Shown here one piece after another: positions 8,832-16,529 of a stretch of DNA of 64,000 nt; position 1 is the stretch's first letter, and each line of letters opens with the position of its first letter. The notes beneath the pieces are model-generated. The model saw only the letters and a list, made by a program, of their open reading frames with translations. It did not search any database and had not been told where the DNA came from. The position numbers and the translations under genes are program-made. The DNA comes from Cyanobacteria bacterium RU_5_0 (GTDB lineage: Bacteria; Cyanobacteriota; Cyanobacteriia; Elainellales; Elainellaceae): positions 62,001-126,000 of the forward strand of contig JAAUSF010000002.1 of assembly GCA_012033255.1 (NCBI GenBank), written 5' to 3'.

Positions 8832-10106
8832 CTAATTCTCCGAATTCAAATTGGGCACAGCTTCGGATGGAAAGCCCGTAGAAGTCGCAATTTCACGGAA
8901 CAAAGCTTCATATCGACCGAGGGCTTGCTCAAACGAGTATTGCGATAATGCAAATTTTCTACCTTGCTGAGCCAACATCTCTGCCTTCGTAGGATTAGCC
9001 TGAAGATCAAGAATTGCTCCTGCTAACTGCTCAGGAGACTCCGGTTCAACCACTACCCCTCCACCACTCTGACGAATGGCTCTAGCGGCTGTTCCAGTTG
9101 CAGGCACCGAAGCAATCACAGGGCGACCACTCGCTAAAAGCACCTGAATCTTGGATGGCATATTAAATCCCACCACATTGCCTTTTTGCATCACTAATCC
9201 CACATCAGCCGCCGCCAGCATTTCCGGCAATTGTTCTCTAGGTTGAAAGGGCAACAACAGCACATTTTCGAGTTGATGCTGACAGCAGATTTGCCATAGA
9301 TCATCCAATGCTTTTGCTTCACCTACAATCACGAAAACGATCTCAGGCACCTCGCGAAGCTTAGCGGCAGCTTGAATCACCGTTTGCAGCCCTTGAGTCA
9401 GCGCAATGTTGCCAGAATACATGACCACAAACTTATCTTCCAGATGGTGAACTCGCCTGAAGGGGTTGTCTACCTTGGGGAGAGGACGAATAAAATTCAC
9501 GTCAACCCAATTAGGAATGCAGCTAATTTTGTCAGCAGGGACTCCTTTCCCCATCAAATTCTCTGTGAAACCGTCTGTAATCACACTGATGGTATGAGCC
9601 GATCGATACGCAAATTGCTCTAATGCCTCAAACACCTGAATCGCAGTCTTATTTTTCAAGAGTCCTACATGAACGGCGGCTTCCGGTAAGATGTCTTGAA
9701 GATTCAAAACGACGGGACACGAGTAAAACCATCCCAATAACGTCGCTGGAATGCAGACAGGCAGCGGCGGCACTGTTAACAAAATCACGTCTGGACGCCA
9801 ACCTCTTAGAGCCTGAGTCAGGCTAGAAACTACGAAACTCCCGTCCAAAAGCATCCGAGTCATCAAACTGGGCTTGGGACGCACCCAAACAAAGCTTCGC
9901 TGAATAACTACCCCATTGCGCTCCTCGGTGCAATAAAATTTACCTTGATAGTCTGGATAAATCTGCCGTTGAGGATAATTGGGCATCCCTGTCACAACCC
10001 TAACTTCATGTCCTCGTGTAACGAGTCCTTCTGCTAATTCGGTCATTAAGGGAGCGATACCGATCGGCTCAGGATAGTAGTTATAGGAATAGATCAAAAT
10101 ACGCAT
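8832..10106 (-). CDS. Glycosyltransferase family 4, WcaI-like
   Basis: This predicted retaining glycosyltransferase (GT-B fold) acts at the cytosolic face of the membrane in extracellular polysaccharide synthesis. The N-terminal donor-independent domain opens with MRILIYSYNYYPEPIGIAP, and GHEVRVVTGMPNYPQ is typical of the WcaI-like subgroup. NLQDILPEAAVHVGLL, CIPNWVD and VMYSGNIALTQGL follow. The C-terminal nucleotide-sugar part has the GFNMPSKIQVLLASGRPV segment that replaces the EX7E motif region in GT4 enzymes. Length (424) is usual. It stands alone between two gene-poor stretches, so the polysaccharide it serves cannot be told. Confidence 0.88.
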   Translation of the reverse strand: MRILIYSYNYYPEPIGIAPLMTELAEGLVTRGHEVRVVTGMPNYPQRQIYPDYQGKFYCTEERNGVVIQRSFVWVRPKPSLMTRMLLDGSFVVSSLTQALRGWRPDVILLTVPPLPVCIPATLLGWFYSCPVVLNLQDILPEAAVHVGLLKNKTAIQVFEALEQFAYRSAHTISVITDGFTENLMGKGVPADKISCIPNWVDVNFIRPLPKVDNPFRRVHHLEDKFVVMYSGNIALTQGLQTVIQAAAKLREVPEIVFVIVGEAKALDDLWQICCQHQLENVLLLPFQPREQLPEMLAAADVGLVMQKGNVVGFNMPSKIQVLLASGRPVIASVPATGTAARAIRQSGGGVVVEPESPEQLAGAILDLQANPTKAEMLAQQGRKFALSQYSFEQALGRYEALFREIATSTGFPSEAVPNLNSEN

Positions 10107-10512
10107 AATTTTTTAACTGTGGCGAATTTTGGAGTAGGGTGAACTGAGGCTATTGAGTTACCCCAATGCCGACTTTAAATGACGATCGATTTGCTAACAA
10201 AACTGAGTCATTAAAGGCTGTTTATTCTCACGCAAAACTTGAGGACTGAGGGGCAAAGTTTGCTCTTAAAATTTGACCTCAATTTGCTGTGCATTAATTC
10301 TAGGTTTATTGATTTATCGATGATTTTTCCACCGTAAGAATACGGCATTTCTAATAGCTAGAAACCGCGTAATAACTTCATGTTGAAGCATAAAGATAAC
10401 GCGATGTGCAACTTTATGGCTTCAAGCTTTGATTTCTGGTAGATAGGCATTTTGCCTGCCCCAATCTGAACGGGCGAGACGCCCATCCCACAAGCGATGT
10501 AAACAAGTTGCA
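10107..10512. repeat. Gene-free stretch ending in a dispersed GTGGGATGGGC repeat
   Basis: The first 300 bases are AT-rich upstream DNA of the glycosyltransferase gene with nothing recognisable. At 10439-10495 two small dyads (AGGCATTTTGCCT and GGGCGAGACGCCC followed by ATCCCAC) match, in inverted orientation, the repeat at 8758-8784. The repeat directly abuts the broken end of the CheB fossil. Confidence 0.5.
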
Positions 10513-10732
10513 CACGGCGCTAGGTAACAAACGATCCCCCTCTTGAGTCTGCTTCACTTGCAAAGAGGTGCGTCGCTCCAAAATACTTACCATCTGACTT
10601 CGGTGCCGAGGATCGAAGCTAAACCACCACAATTGCCGCCGGAAAACGAACAGGTACACCAGAAAGCACCTCGCTCAGAGCCGCAAGTCCCCCTGCTGAT
10701 GCTGCCATCGCAACAACAAAAGTCCTGAAACC
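10513..10732 (-). pseudogene. Fossil of a CheB-type methylesterase domain
   Basis: Reading the minus strand gives VVAMAASAGGLAALSEVL then SGVPVRFPAAIVVV, the signature start of a CheB methylesterase (normally GASAGG with the catalytic Ser). An in-frame TAG and a frameshift follow. In the next frame it continues FDPRHRSQMVSILERR and TSLQVKQTQEGDRLLPSAV, the next CheB block (usually HLSPRHxSxLxxILxRRT). Downstream homology stops at a dispersed repeat. In cyanobacteria such domains often form part of CheB/CheR/PAS/kinase fusions. No ribosome binding site or intact partner remains, so it is a dead fragment of about 73 codons. Confidence 0.7.
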
Positions 10733-11173
10733 CACCAGTCTCGTGACCCGCACTCGTTCCCAGGTTTTATCTGAGAATGCCTCTGAAGTAGCTCTTTCAC
10801 TGGCTTACGGGAGGCGGAGCCTCTAAACTGACATTCCAGGCAAAGCCTTGGAACGAGATTCGTCAGTCAACTAGGCAAGCACAGTATACTGTGCCCCTTC
10901 ACGTATCGCATTCAACTGAAACCTGCTGTGAGTTTACCAATCACTGCGATCATTAACTTCTACTGTACGTCCAATCCCCCATCCTTCATGCTTCTCATAA
11001 AGACGTGCTAAGCTCAGCAGAGACATCTTCAGTTGATTGGGGTCAAATTCCTTGCAACGATCGATTTGTAGTCAACCGAATCGAACTTTGTAATCCCAAC
11101 TATGCCGTCTGCTTCATGAATTCAAAGGTTTTTAGTAGTCTAGATTGTTAACTAGCGTGTGAGGTTTGAGTCG
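10733..11173. other. Gene-free stretch with small dyads, upstream of the radical SAM gene
   Basis: No open frame here is convincing. A short dispersed motif (GGAGGCGGAGCCTC at 10811-10824) and the flanking TTCCCAGG/TTGGAACGAG pieces look like debris of repeats common in filamentous cyanobacteria. The last 200 bp are presumably the promoter region of the gene at 11174. Confidence 0.4.
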
Positions 11174-12748
11174 ATGCGAGTTTTATTGCTCTACCCTTTG
11201 TTTCCGAAGAGCTTTTGGTCATTTGAGAAGATGCTGGAACTTCTCGATCGCAAGGCGTTACTTCCTCCATTAGGATTGATCACGGTCGCTGCAATTTTGC
11301 CGCAAGAGTGGGAGTTTAAGCTGGTTGATTGCAACATCCGCTCCATCACAGAAGCCGAATGGGAATGGGCAGACTTGGTTGTTCTGTCTGCAATGATTGT
11401 GCAGAAACAAGACTTTCTTGACCAAATTCGAGAAGCGAAGCGTCGCGGTAAACGAGTAGCCGTAGGCGGTCCTTATGCTACCGCTCTACCGAATGAGGCA
11501 AAAGCAGCAGGGGCAGACTACCTTGTGCTAGACGAAGGGGAACTCACCCTACCCATGTTTATCGAAGCCCTGAAGCGAGGCGAGACAGAGGGGACGTTCC
11601 GGGCAACTGAGAAACCGGATGTCACCGATACCCCGGTTCCCCGGTTCGATTTATTAGACTTCAAAGCCTACCACAATATGTCAATTCAGTTTTCGCGAGG
11701 CTGTCCCTTCCAGTGCGAATTCTGCGACATCATCGTACTCTATGGACGCAAACCCCGCACCAAAACGCCACAGCAACTCATCGCTGAGCTAGAAAGCCTT
11801 CACAAACTGGGTTGGCGAGATGGCATCTTTATGGTAGATGACAACTTCATCGGTAACAAGCGCAACGTTAAATTACTGTTGAAGGAATTGAAAGTTTGGC
11901 AAACCGAACACAACTATCCGTTCAGCTTCTTTACGGAAGCCTCTGTCGATTTAGCAGATGATGTTGAACTGATGGAATTGATGCTGGACTGTAACTTTGG
12001 CACCGTGTTCTTGGGAATCGAAACGCCCGATGAGGATAGCCTATCGCTAACCAAGAAGTTTCAGAATACGCGACATCCCTTGGCAGAATCAGTCGATCGC
12101 ATTACCCGCACGGGTTTACGGGTGATGGCAGGCTTCATCATTGGATTTGATGGCGAGAAACCGAAAGCTGGCGATCGGGTTGTTCGCTTTGTTGAACAAA
12201 CGGCCATTCCAGTCGCGTTGTTCAGTATGTTACAGGCCCTTCCAGATACGGCGCTTTGGCTGCGCTTGAAGAAAGAGGGACGCTTACGGGATAAAACCAA
12301 CGACATCAACCAAACGACGCTGATGAACTTTATCCCAACTCGCCCGATCGAAGACATCGCACGGGAATATGTTGATGCGTTCTGGCAGCTATACGATCCA
12401 GGACAGTATCTCGATCGCGCCTATCGTCACATCCGAATGATGAGTGCCCCACGAGTCAAGAAACCCCTCAAATCGCTGGCTTGGGATGAAGTGAAAGCAC
12501 TCCTGATTCTGTGTTGGCGACAAGGCTTCAAACGCCCGACTCGTTGGAAATTTTGGCATCATCTGTTGGGTGTGATGTGGCACAATCCCCAACATCTCGG
12601 ACGTTATCTCGTCACTTGTGGGTACGGCGAACACTTCATGGAATATCGTCAAATCGTCCGTGAGCAAATCGAGCAACAGCTAGCAGAGTTTTTAGCAGAA
12701 GAGGCTCGGCGGAAGGCAGAAGAGTCTGTGGAGGCGATCGCAAGCTAA
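11174..12748 (+). CDS. B12-binding-domain radical SAM protein
   Basis: The N-terminal part (MRVLLLYPLFPKSFWSFEK; KALLPPLGLITVAAILP; VAVGGPYATALP) is the Rossmann-like B12-binding domain. It is followed by a radical SAM domain with the iron-sulfur motif CPFQCEFC (C177, C181, C184) and a DUF4070-type C-terminal region. Relatives are common in cyanobacteria and include methyltransferases and cyclases, but the substrate of this one is unknown. I start at ATG 11174, where homologues begin; the GTG at 11159 would add five residues. Length is 524. It is followed by a 7-bp tandem repeat and stands alone. Confidence 0.88.
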   Translation: MRVLLLYPLFPKSFWSFEKMLELLDRKALLPPLGLITVAAILPQEWEFKLVDCNIRSITEAEWEWADLVVLSAMIVQKQDFLDQIREAKRRGKRVAVGGPYATALPNEAKAAGADYLVLDEGELTLPMFIEALKRGETEGTFRATEKPDVTDTPVPRFDLLDFKAYHNMSIQFSRGCPFQCEFCDIIVLYGRKPRTKTPQQLIAELESLHKLGWRDGIFMVDDNFIGNKRNVKLLLKELKVWQTEHNYPFSFFTEASVDLADDVELMELMLDCNFGTVFLGIETPDEDSLSLTKKFQNTRHPLAESVDRITRTGLRVMAGFIIGFDGEKPKAGDRVVRFVEQTAIPVALFSMLQALPDTALWLRLKKEGRLRDKTNDINQTTLMNFIPTRPIEDIAREYVDAFWQLYDPGQYLDRAYRHIRMMSAPRVKKPLKSLAWDEVKALLILCWRQGFKRPTRWKFWHHLLGVMWHNPQHLGRYLVTCGYGEHFMEYRQIVREQIEQQLAEFLAEEARRKAEESVEAIAS

Positions 12749-12750
12749 AT

Positions 12751-12810
12751 GAAGGGTGAAGGGTGAAGGGTGAAGGGTGAAGGGTGAAGGGGTAAGAGTG
12801 AGGGGTGAAA
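12751..12810. repeat. Tandem GAAGGGT heptamer repeat
   Basis: The 7-bp unit GAAGGGT occurs about five times in a row directly after the radical SAM gene and then degenerates. Similar purine-rich microsatellites built on GAAGG/GATGAAG occur at 20050-20118, 29760-29802 and 38602-38624, so they are a habit of this genome. Confidence 0.85.
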
Positions 12811-12899
12811 GAACCATAGACGATCTCCCATCCTGGACGAAGTCTAGAATACTCATTACTCAATCAACTTCACTCAATCAACTTCATCCTTCATCCTTA

Positions 12900-12995
12900 C
12901 TAAATCAGTTTCACTGCCCGCAACCCAAAATATAGCCCTAGTGCCACCGCGAAAGCACCGCCAATTAAGACAAAATATGCGATTACTCCAGACAT
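12900..12995 (-). CDS. petL: Cytochrome b6f complex subunit VI (PetL)
   Basis: This 31-residue peptide reads MSGVIAYFVLIGGAFAVALG, then LYFGLRAVKLI. A single membrane helix followed by a GLRxxKLI end and a total of 31 residues is exactly the PetL pattern of cyanobacteria and chloroplasts. PetL is a peripheral small subunit that stabilises the dimer of cytochrome b6f in the thylakoid membrane. A GGAGAG ribosome binding site lies 6 bp before the ATG. It is divergent from aroB, with only about 80 bp between the starts. Because of its size it is easily missed. Confidence 0.85.
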   Translation of the reverse strand: MSGVIAYFVLIGGAFAVALGLYFGLRAVKLI

Positions 12996-13077
12996 CTGCG
13001 TCTCTCCGTTAACAGTTACAACCCTATTGAATCACGATGTGGAGTAGAATGCAGATCTCCGTTTGGCGTGGGTTCAC

Positions 13078-14172
13078 ATGAAATCGGTCATCACAGTAGA
13101 ATTGCCGCAGCAGTCGTATGAGATTGCGATCGCTCCTTCGGGGTTGGATCATCTGGGGAATTGGATGCAGCCTTTAAAGTTGGGCAAAAAAGTACTGCTG
13201 GTGTCAAATCCCATGATCTTTCGCCGCTATGGGGAGCGGGCGATCGATTCTCTTACGAATGCTGGATTTCAGGTTGTCCACTACATGTTGCCCCCAGGCG
13301 AACGCTACAAAACGCTGTTGTCGATTCAGAGACTCTACGATGTGGCATTAGAAAGCCATCTGGAGCGATCGTCTACGATCGTCGCGCTTGGAGGCGGTGT
13401 GATTGGCGATATGGCAGGGTTTGCGGCGGCAACGTGGCTACGAGGGATTCATTTTGTGCAGGTGCCGACCTCTCTGCTAGCGATGGTGGATGCGGCGATC
13501 GGTGGAAAAACGGGTGTCAATCATCCGCAAGGTAAAAACTTGATTGGCGCATTTCATCAGCCTCAACTGGTACTGATCGATCCGCAAGTCTTGAGTAGCC
13601 TACCAGCGAGAGAATTTCGGGCAGGTATGGCAGAGGTGATTAAGTATGGTGTGATTTGGGATGCCGAGTTGTTTGCTCAATTAGAAGCGGCTCAGCGGCT
13701 CGATCAACAGCGTTACGTCAGCGAAGAATTGATGCAGAGTATCGTGACTCGCTCCTGTCAGGCAAAGGCGGAGGTCGTTGGCAAAGACGAAAAAGAAGCT
13801 GGACTTCGAGCCATTCTCAACTACGGGCATACGATCGGTCATGCGATCGAAAGTTTGACGGGCTATCGGGTAGTGAATCATGGGGAAGCCGTGGCGATCG
13901 GTATGGTGGCAGCCGGACAGATTGCGGTTGAGTTGGGCATATGGGAAGAAGCCGCCAGCGATCGGCAACGCACCCTGATCGAGAAAACCGGACTCCCAAC
14001 GCAACTGCCTTCTGGGCTAGATATCGAGGCAATTTTAGTGGCTCTGCAAACTGACAAAAAGGTGAAAGATGGACGAGTTCGATTTGTGTTACCAACGGCG
14101 ATCGGCACTGTCACTGTCACTGATCAAGTTCCCTCTGAAACCATTTGCCAGGTGTTGCGATCGCTTTCCTAG
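13078..14172 (+). CDS. aroB: 3-dehydroquinate synthase
   Basis: The second enzyme of the shikimate pathway, it converts DAHP to 3-dehydroquinate with NAD and a divalent metal. Visible blocks: PPGERYKTL, the NAD-binding [57 protein letters not shown], and the metal-binding [12 protein letters not shown] with [10 protein letters not shown]. The start at ATG 13078 ([12 protein letters not shown]) fits the family; an upstream TTG would add MAWVH. Length 364 is normal. Petl and aroB start back to back. Confidence 0.97.
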   Translation: MKSVITVELPQQSYEIAIAPSGLDHLGNWMQPLKLGKKVLLVSNPMIFRRYGERAIDSLTNAGFQVVHYMLPPGERYKTLLSIQRLYDVALESHLERSSTIVALGGGVIGDMAGFAAATWLRGIHFVQVPTSLLAMVDAAIGGKTGVNHPQGKNLIGAFHQPQLVLIDPQVLSSLPAREFRAGMAEVIKYGVIWDAELFAQLEAAQRLDQQRYVSEELMQSIVTRSCQAKAEVVGKDEKEAGLRAILNYGHTIGHAIESLTGYRVVNHGEAVAIGMVAAGQIAVELGIWEEAASDRQRTLIEKTGLPTQLPSGLDIEAILVALQTDKKVKDGRVRFVLPTAIGTVTVTDQVPSETICQVLRSLS

Positions 14173-14201
14173 CGAATGCCCCCATCACCCTACTCCCCCC
14201 A

Positions 14202-16064
14202 TCACGTCGCCGTTGGAACAGGGGTATTAGCAGACTTCCGGGCAAGCTGAAGGTGCTTTCGTGCCTGTTGCCGACCCTCGATCGCCTCCCGAAAATTGGG
14301 TTTAATACGGACGGCTCGATCGTAGGACAACATGGCTTCTTCATATCGCTGCATGGCAATCAAGACTCTGCCGCGATCGTGCCATGCCCAACAGTTATCC
14401 GGTTGGATGCGGAGGAGTTGATTGTAGGCGGAGAGGGATTCTTTGTAATACTTTAGCTTTTCTAGCAATGTGCCGCGTTTGAACCAGGCGAGATGATCGT
14501 CCGGTTGAAGCTTAACGACCTGATTAAAAGACGCGATCGCCTTTTCATACTGCTGTAGGTTTTCTAGCGCCATACCACGCATTAGCCATGCGATCGCATT
14601 TTTGGGGTTAGCGCGGATGGCTTGCTCACAGGAGGCGATCGCTTCGTCATAGTGCTGTAAGTGATAAAGCTGATCGACCTGTTGCTGTTGGCTCAAGACT
14701 CGTTTACGACTTTGAATGGCAAGTTGAAAATCTGGCTTTAGCTGTGCGGCTCGGTTGTAAGCTTCAACCGCTTCATCAAATCGTCGCAGGCGTTCCAACA
14801 CTTTGCCGCGATCGTGCCATGCCCAATAGTTATCAGGCTGAATCTGCACCACTTTGTCATATGCGCCTAAAGCTTCCTCATAGCGTTTCAATGTTTCTAA
14901 GGCTTTCCCTCGTTTCGACCATGCCAAATAATCGTCAGGCATCAAACGAATCACCTGATCATAGGCGGCAATGGCTTCTTCATATCGGTGCAAGTTCTCC
15001 GAGGTCATGCCCCGCTTGAACCAGATCAGGTAATCTTCTGGGGTAGCTTGCAGTACCTTGTCATAGCAAACGATCGCTTCCGGGTAGCGTTGATTTTGAA
15101 ACTGTTCATCGCCTCGCTCCAGCCATGCTAGATGCCCATCCGAGGTAGGGAGTTTGACAGAAGGCAGAATCACCGTAGTGAGCCTGGGACTGATCGTTGT
15201 GGTTTCGATGGAGCCTGTTAACGATCGGAGGGCATCCAGAGCTTCGGTTGCAGACTGATAGCGTTGGCGACAGTCATAGCGCACCATCGTATCGAGAATA
15301 TCGGCAAATTCAGGACTAACAATCGTTCGAGCGTCGTTCGGAGGTTTACCCCGATTGCGCCAACAAATTTCACTCGTTTGAGAGTCTTCTGGCAACTGAT
15401 TGGGACGCAGCCCCGTCAGTGCGCGAATGCCGACCATGCCAACCGCATAGATATCACTACTGAAGCGAGGCTTTCCGGCTAGTTGTTCGTTGGGCATATA
15501 GCCAGAGGAGCCGATCGCAATGGTGACGGTTGGCTGTTCTAAGTCATCCGTAGGAGCTTGAATGCTGATTTGTTTAACAACTCCAAAATCAATCAAGACT
15601 GCTTTTTGATCCGGTTTGCGCCGAATCAAGTTAGAAGGCTTGATATCTCGATGAATTACCTGCTGCTGATGCACAAATTCCAAGATGGAGAGCAAATCCA
15701 TCAGCAGGGCGATCGCTTCTACTTCGGTCATCACTCCTTGCTTGAGACGATGGCTTAACACTTCCCCTTCAATAAATTCTTGAACCAAATAAAAGTCTCG
15801 ATCTTCCTCGAAGTGGGCAAACAGGCGAGGAATCTGCTCATGACTGCCCAGCGTATAGAGGACTTCGGCTTCCTGGTTAAATAGCCGTCTCGCGGCTTGC
15901 AATGTTTCCGCATCACCCAACTTGGGTTTCAATTGCTTAACCACACACCGAGGTTTTCCAGGTAGGTGCAAATCGAGCGACAAATAGGTTTGTCCAAACC
16001 CTCCCCCCCCAAGATGTCGAACAATTTGGTAGCGCCCGCCGAGTACGGTTCCCAACATAAGCAA
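14202..16064 (-). CDS. Serine/threonine protein kinase with C-terminal TPR repeats
   Basis: The N-terminal kinase domain (about 1-270) has the Gly-rich loop LGGGGFGQTY, the ATP-binding Lys in VVKQLKP (K43), the catalytic loop HRDIKPSN (H138-D140) and DFG at 159-161, followed by an activation segment ending GSSGYMPNEQ. It is therefore likely active. From about residue 315 there are seven to eight TPR units of 34 residues with repeated motifs such as YEEAIAAYDQVIRLMPDDYLAW (here in the form RYEEAIAAYDQVI). The combination Pkn2-type kinase plus TPR is common in filamentous cyanobacteria for signalling through protein-protein contacts. No membrane segment is present. Neighbouring TPR units are similar enough to produce DNA-level repeats. 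Confidence 0.93.
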   Translation of the reverse strand: MLMLGTVLGGRYQIVRHLGGGGFGQTYLSLDLHLPGKPRCVVKQLKPKLGDAETLQAARRLFNQEAEVLYTLGSHEQIPRLFAHFEEDRDFYLVQEFIEGEVLSHRLKQGVMTEVEAIALLMDLLSILEFVHQQQVIHRDIKPSNLIRRKPDQKAVLIDFGVVKQISIQAPTDDLEQPTVTIAIGSSGYMPNEQLAGKPRFSSDIYAVGMVGIRALTGLRPNQLPEDSQTSEICWRNRGKPPNDARTIVSPEFADILDTMVRYDCRQRYQSATEALDALRSLTGSIETTTISPRLTTVILPSVKLPTSDGHLAWLERGDEQFQNQRYPEAIVCYDKVLQATPEDYLIWFKRGMTSENLHRYEEAIAAYDQVIRLMPDDYLAWSKRGKALETLKRYEEALGAYDKVVQIQPDNYWAWHDRGKVLERLRRFDEAVEAYNRAAQLKPDFQLAIQSRKRVLSQQQQVDQLYHLQHYDEAIASCEQAIRANPKNAIAWLMRGMALENLQQYEKAIASFNQVVKLQPDDHLAWFKRGTLLEKLKYYKESLSAYNQLLRIQPDNCWAWHDRGRVLIAMQRYEEAMLSYDRAVRIKPNFREAIEGRQQARKHLQLARKSANTPVPTAT

Positions 16065-16452
16065 ATGTGGTTAGTAGAAGTTTTCCCGATCATCCTTGGG
16101 AAAGTTGCACTTTAGTAATCAGGATGTCATCAGTAGTGCGACTTATGCGTTATTTACATAAATAACCCGAACAGGTCATAAACTATTACATCAAGTCATT
16201 TCAGCGATCCTCTCTACTAGTATTCCCTAAAATCCGGTTAAGCAATTTGAGATCTCGGTCAAGATTAAGTAAAGTCTTTCGCACTGTCCGGATGAAGTCC
16301 GTGATTTTACATAAAACTAAATGAACATTTTACTACTCTTTCATAGGGCATATTCCGAAAATCCTTACTCCTGGACTACTCTGGAGGAGGTGGAGTGATT
16401 TGGTTCGCATCTGGGTTTCTGTTCGATTCGATCGGGCAGGGAGCCGTCAGAT
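16065..16452. other. Intergenic region with a perfect 18-bp palindrome
   Basis: Between the divergent kinase gene and clpB there is no gene. At 16149-16166 GTTATTTA and TAAATAAC flank a CA dinucleotide, a perfect dyad about 85 bp before the kinase start codon; it could be an operator or a weak hairpin. The rest is AT-rich and unremarkable. Confidence 0.45.
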
Positions 16453-16485
16453 TGTTATACTGAAATCGCTGAATGTCCGATTTCA
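16453..16485 (+). promoter_or_regulatory. Extended -10 promoter overlapping an inverted-repeat operator before clpB
   Basis: TG-T-TATACT at 16453-16461 is a good extended -10 element. Its last base begins a perfect inverted repeat: TGAAATCG at 16461-16468 and CGATTTCA at 16478-16485, with a 9-bp spacer. Arm length and the 9-bp spacer resemble the CIRCE operator of HrcA, but the arm sequence is different. A repressor bound here would cover the transcription start. The clpB ATG is 45 bp downstream. Confidence 0.5.
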
Positions 16486-16529
16486 ATTGGGATTCCGTCA
16501 TTTGCTCTGATTGATCCGTAAATTAGCGT

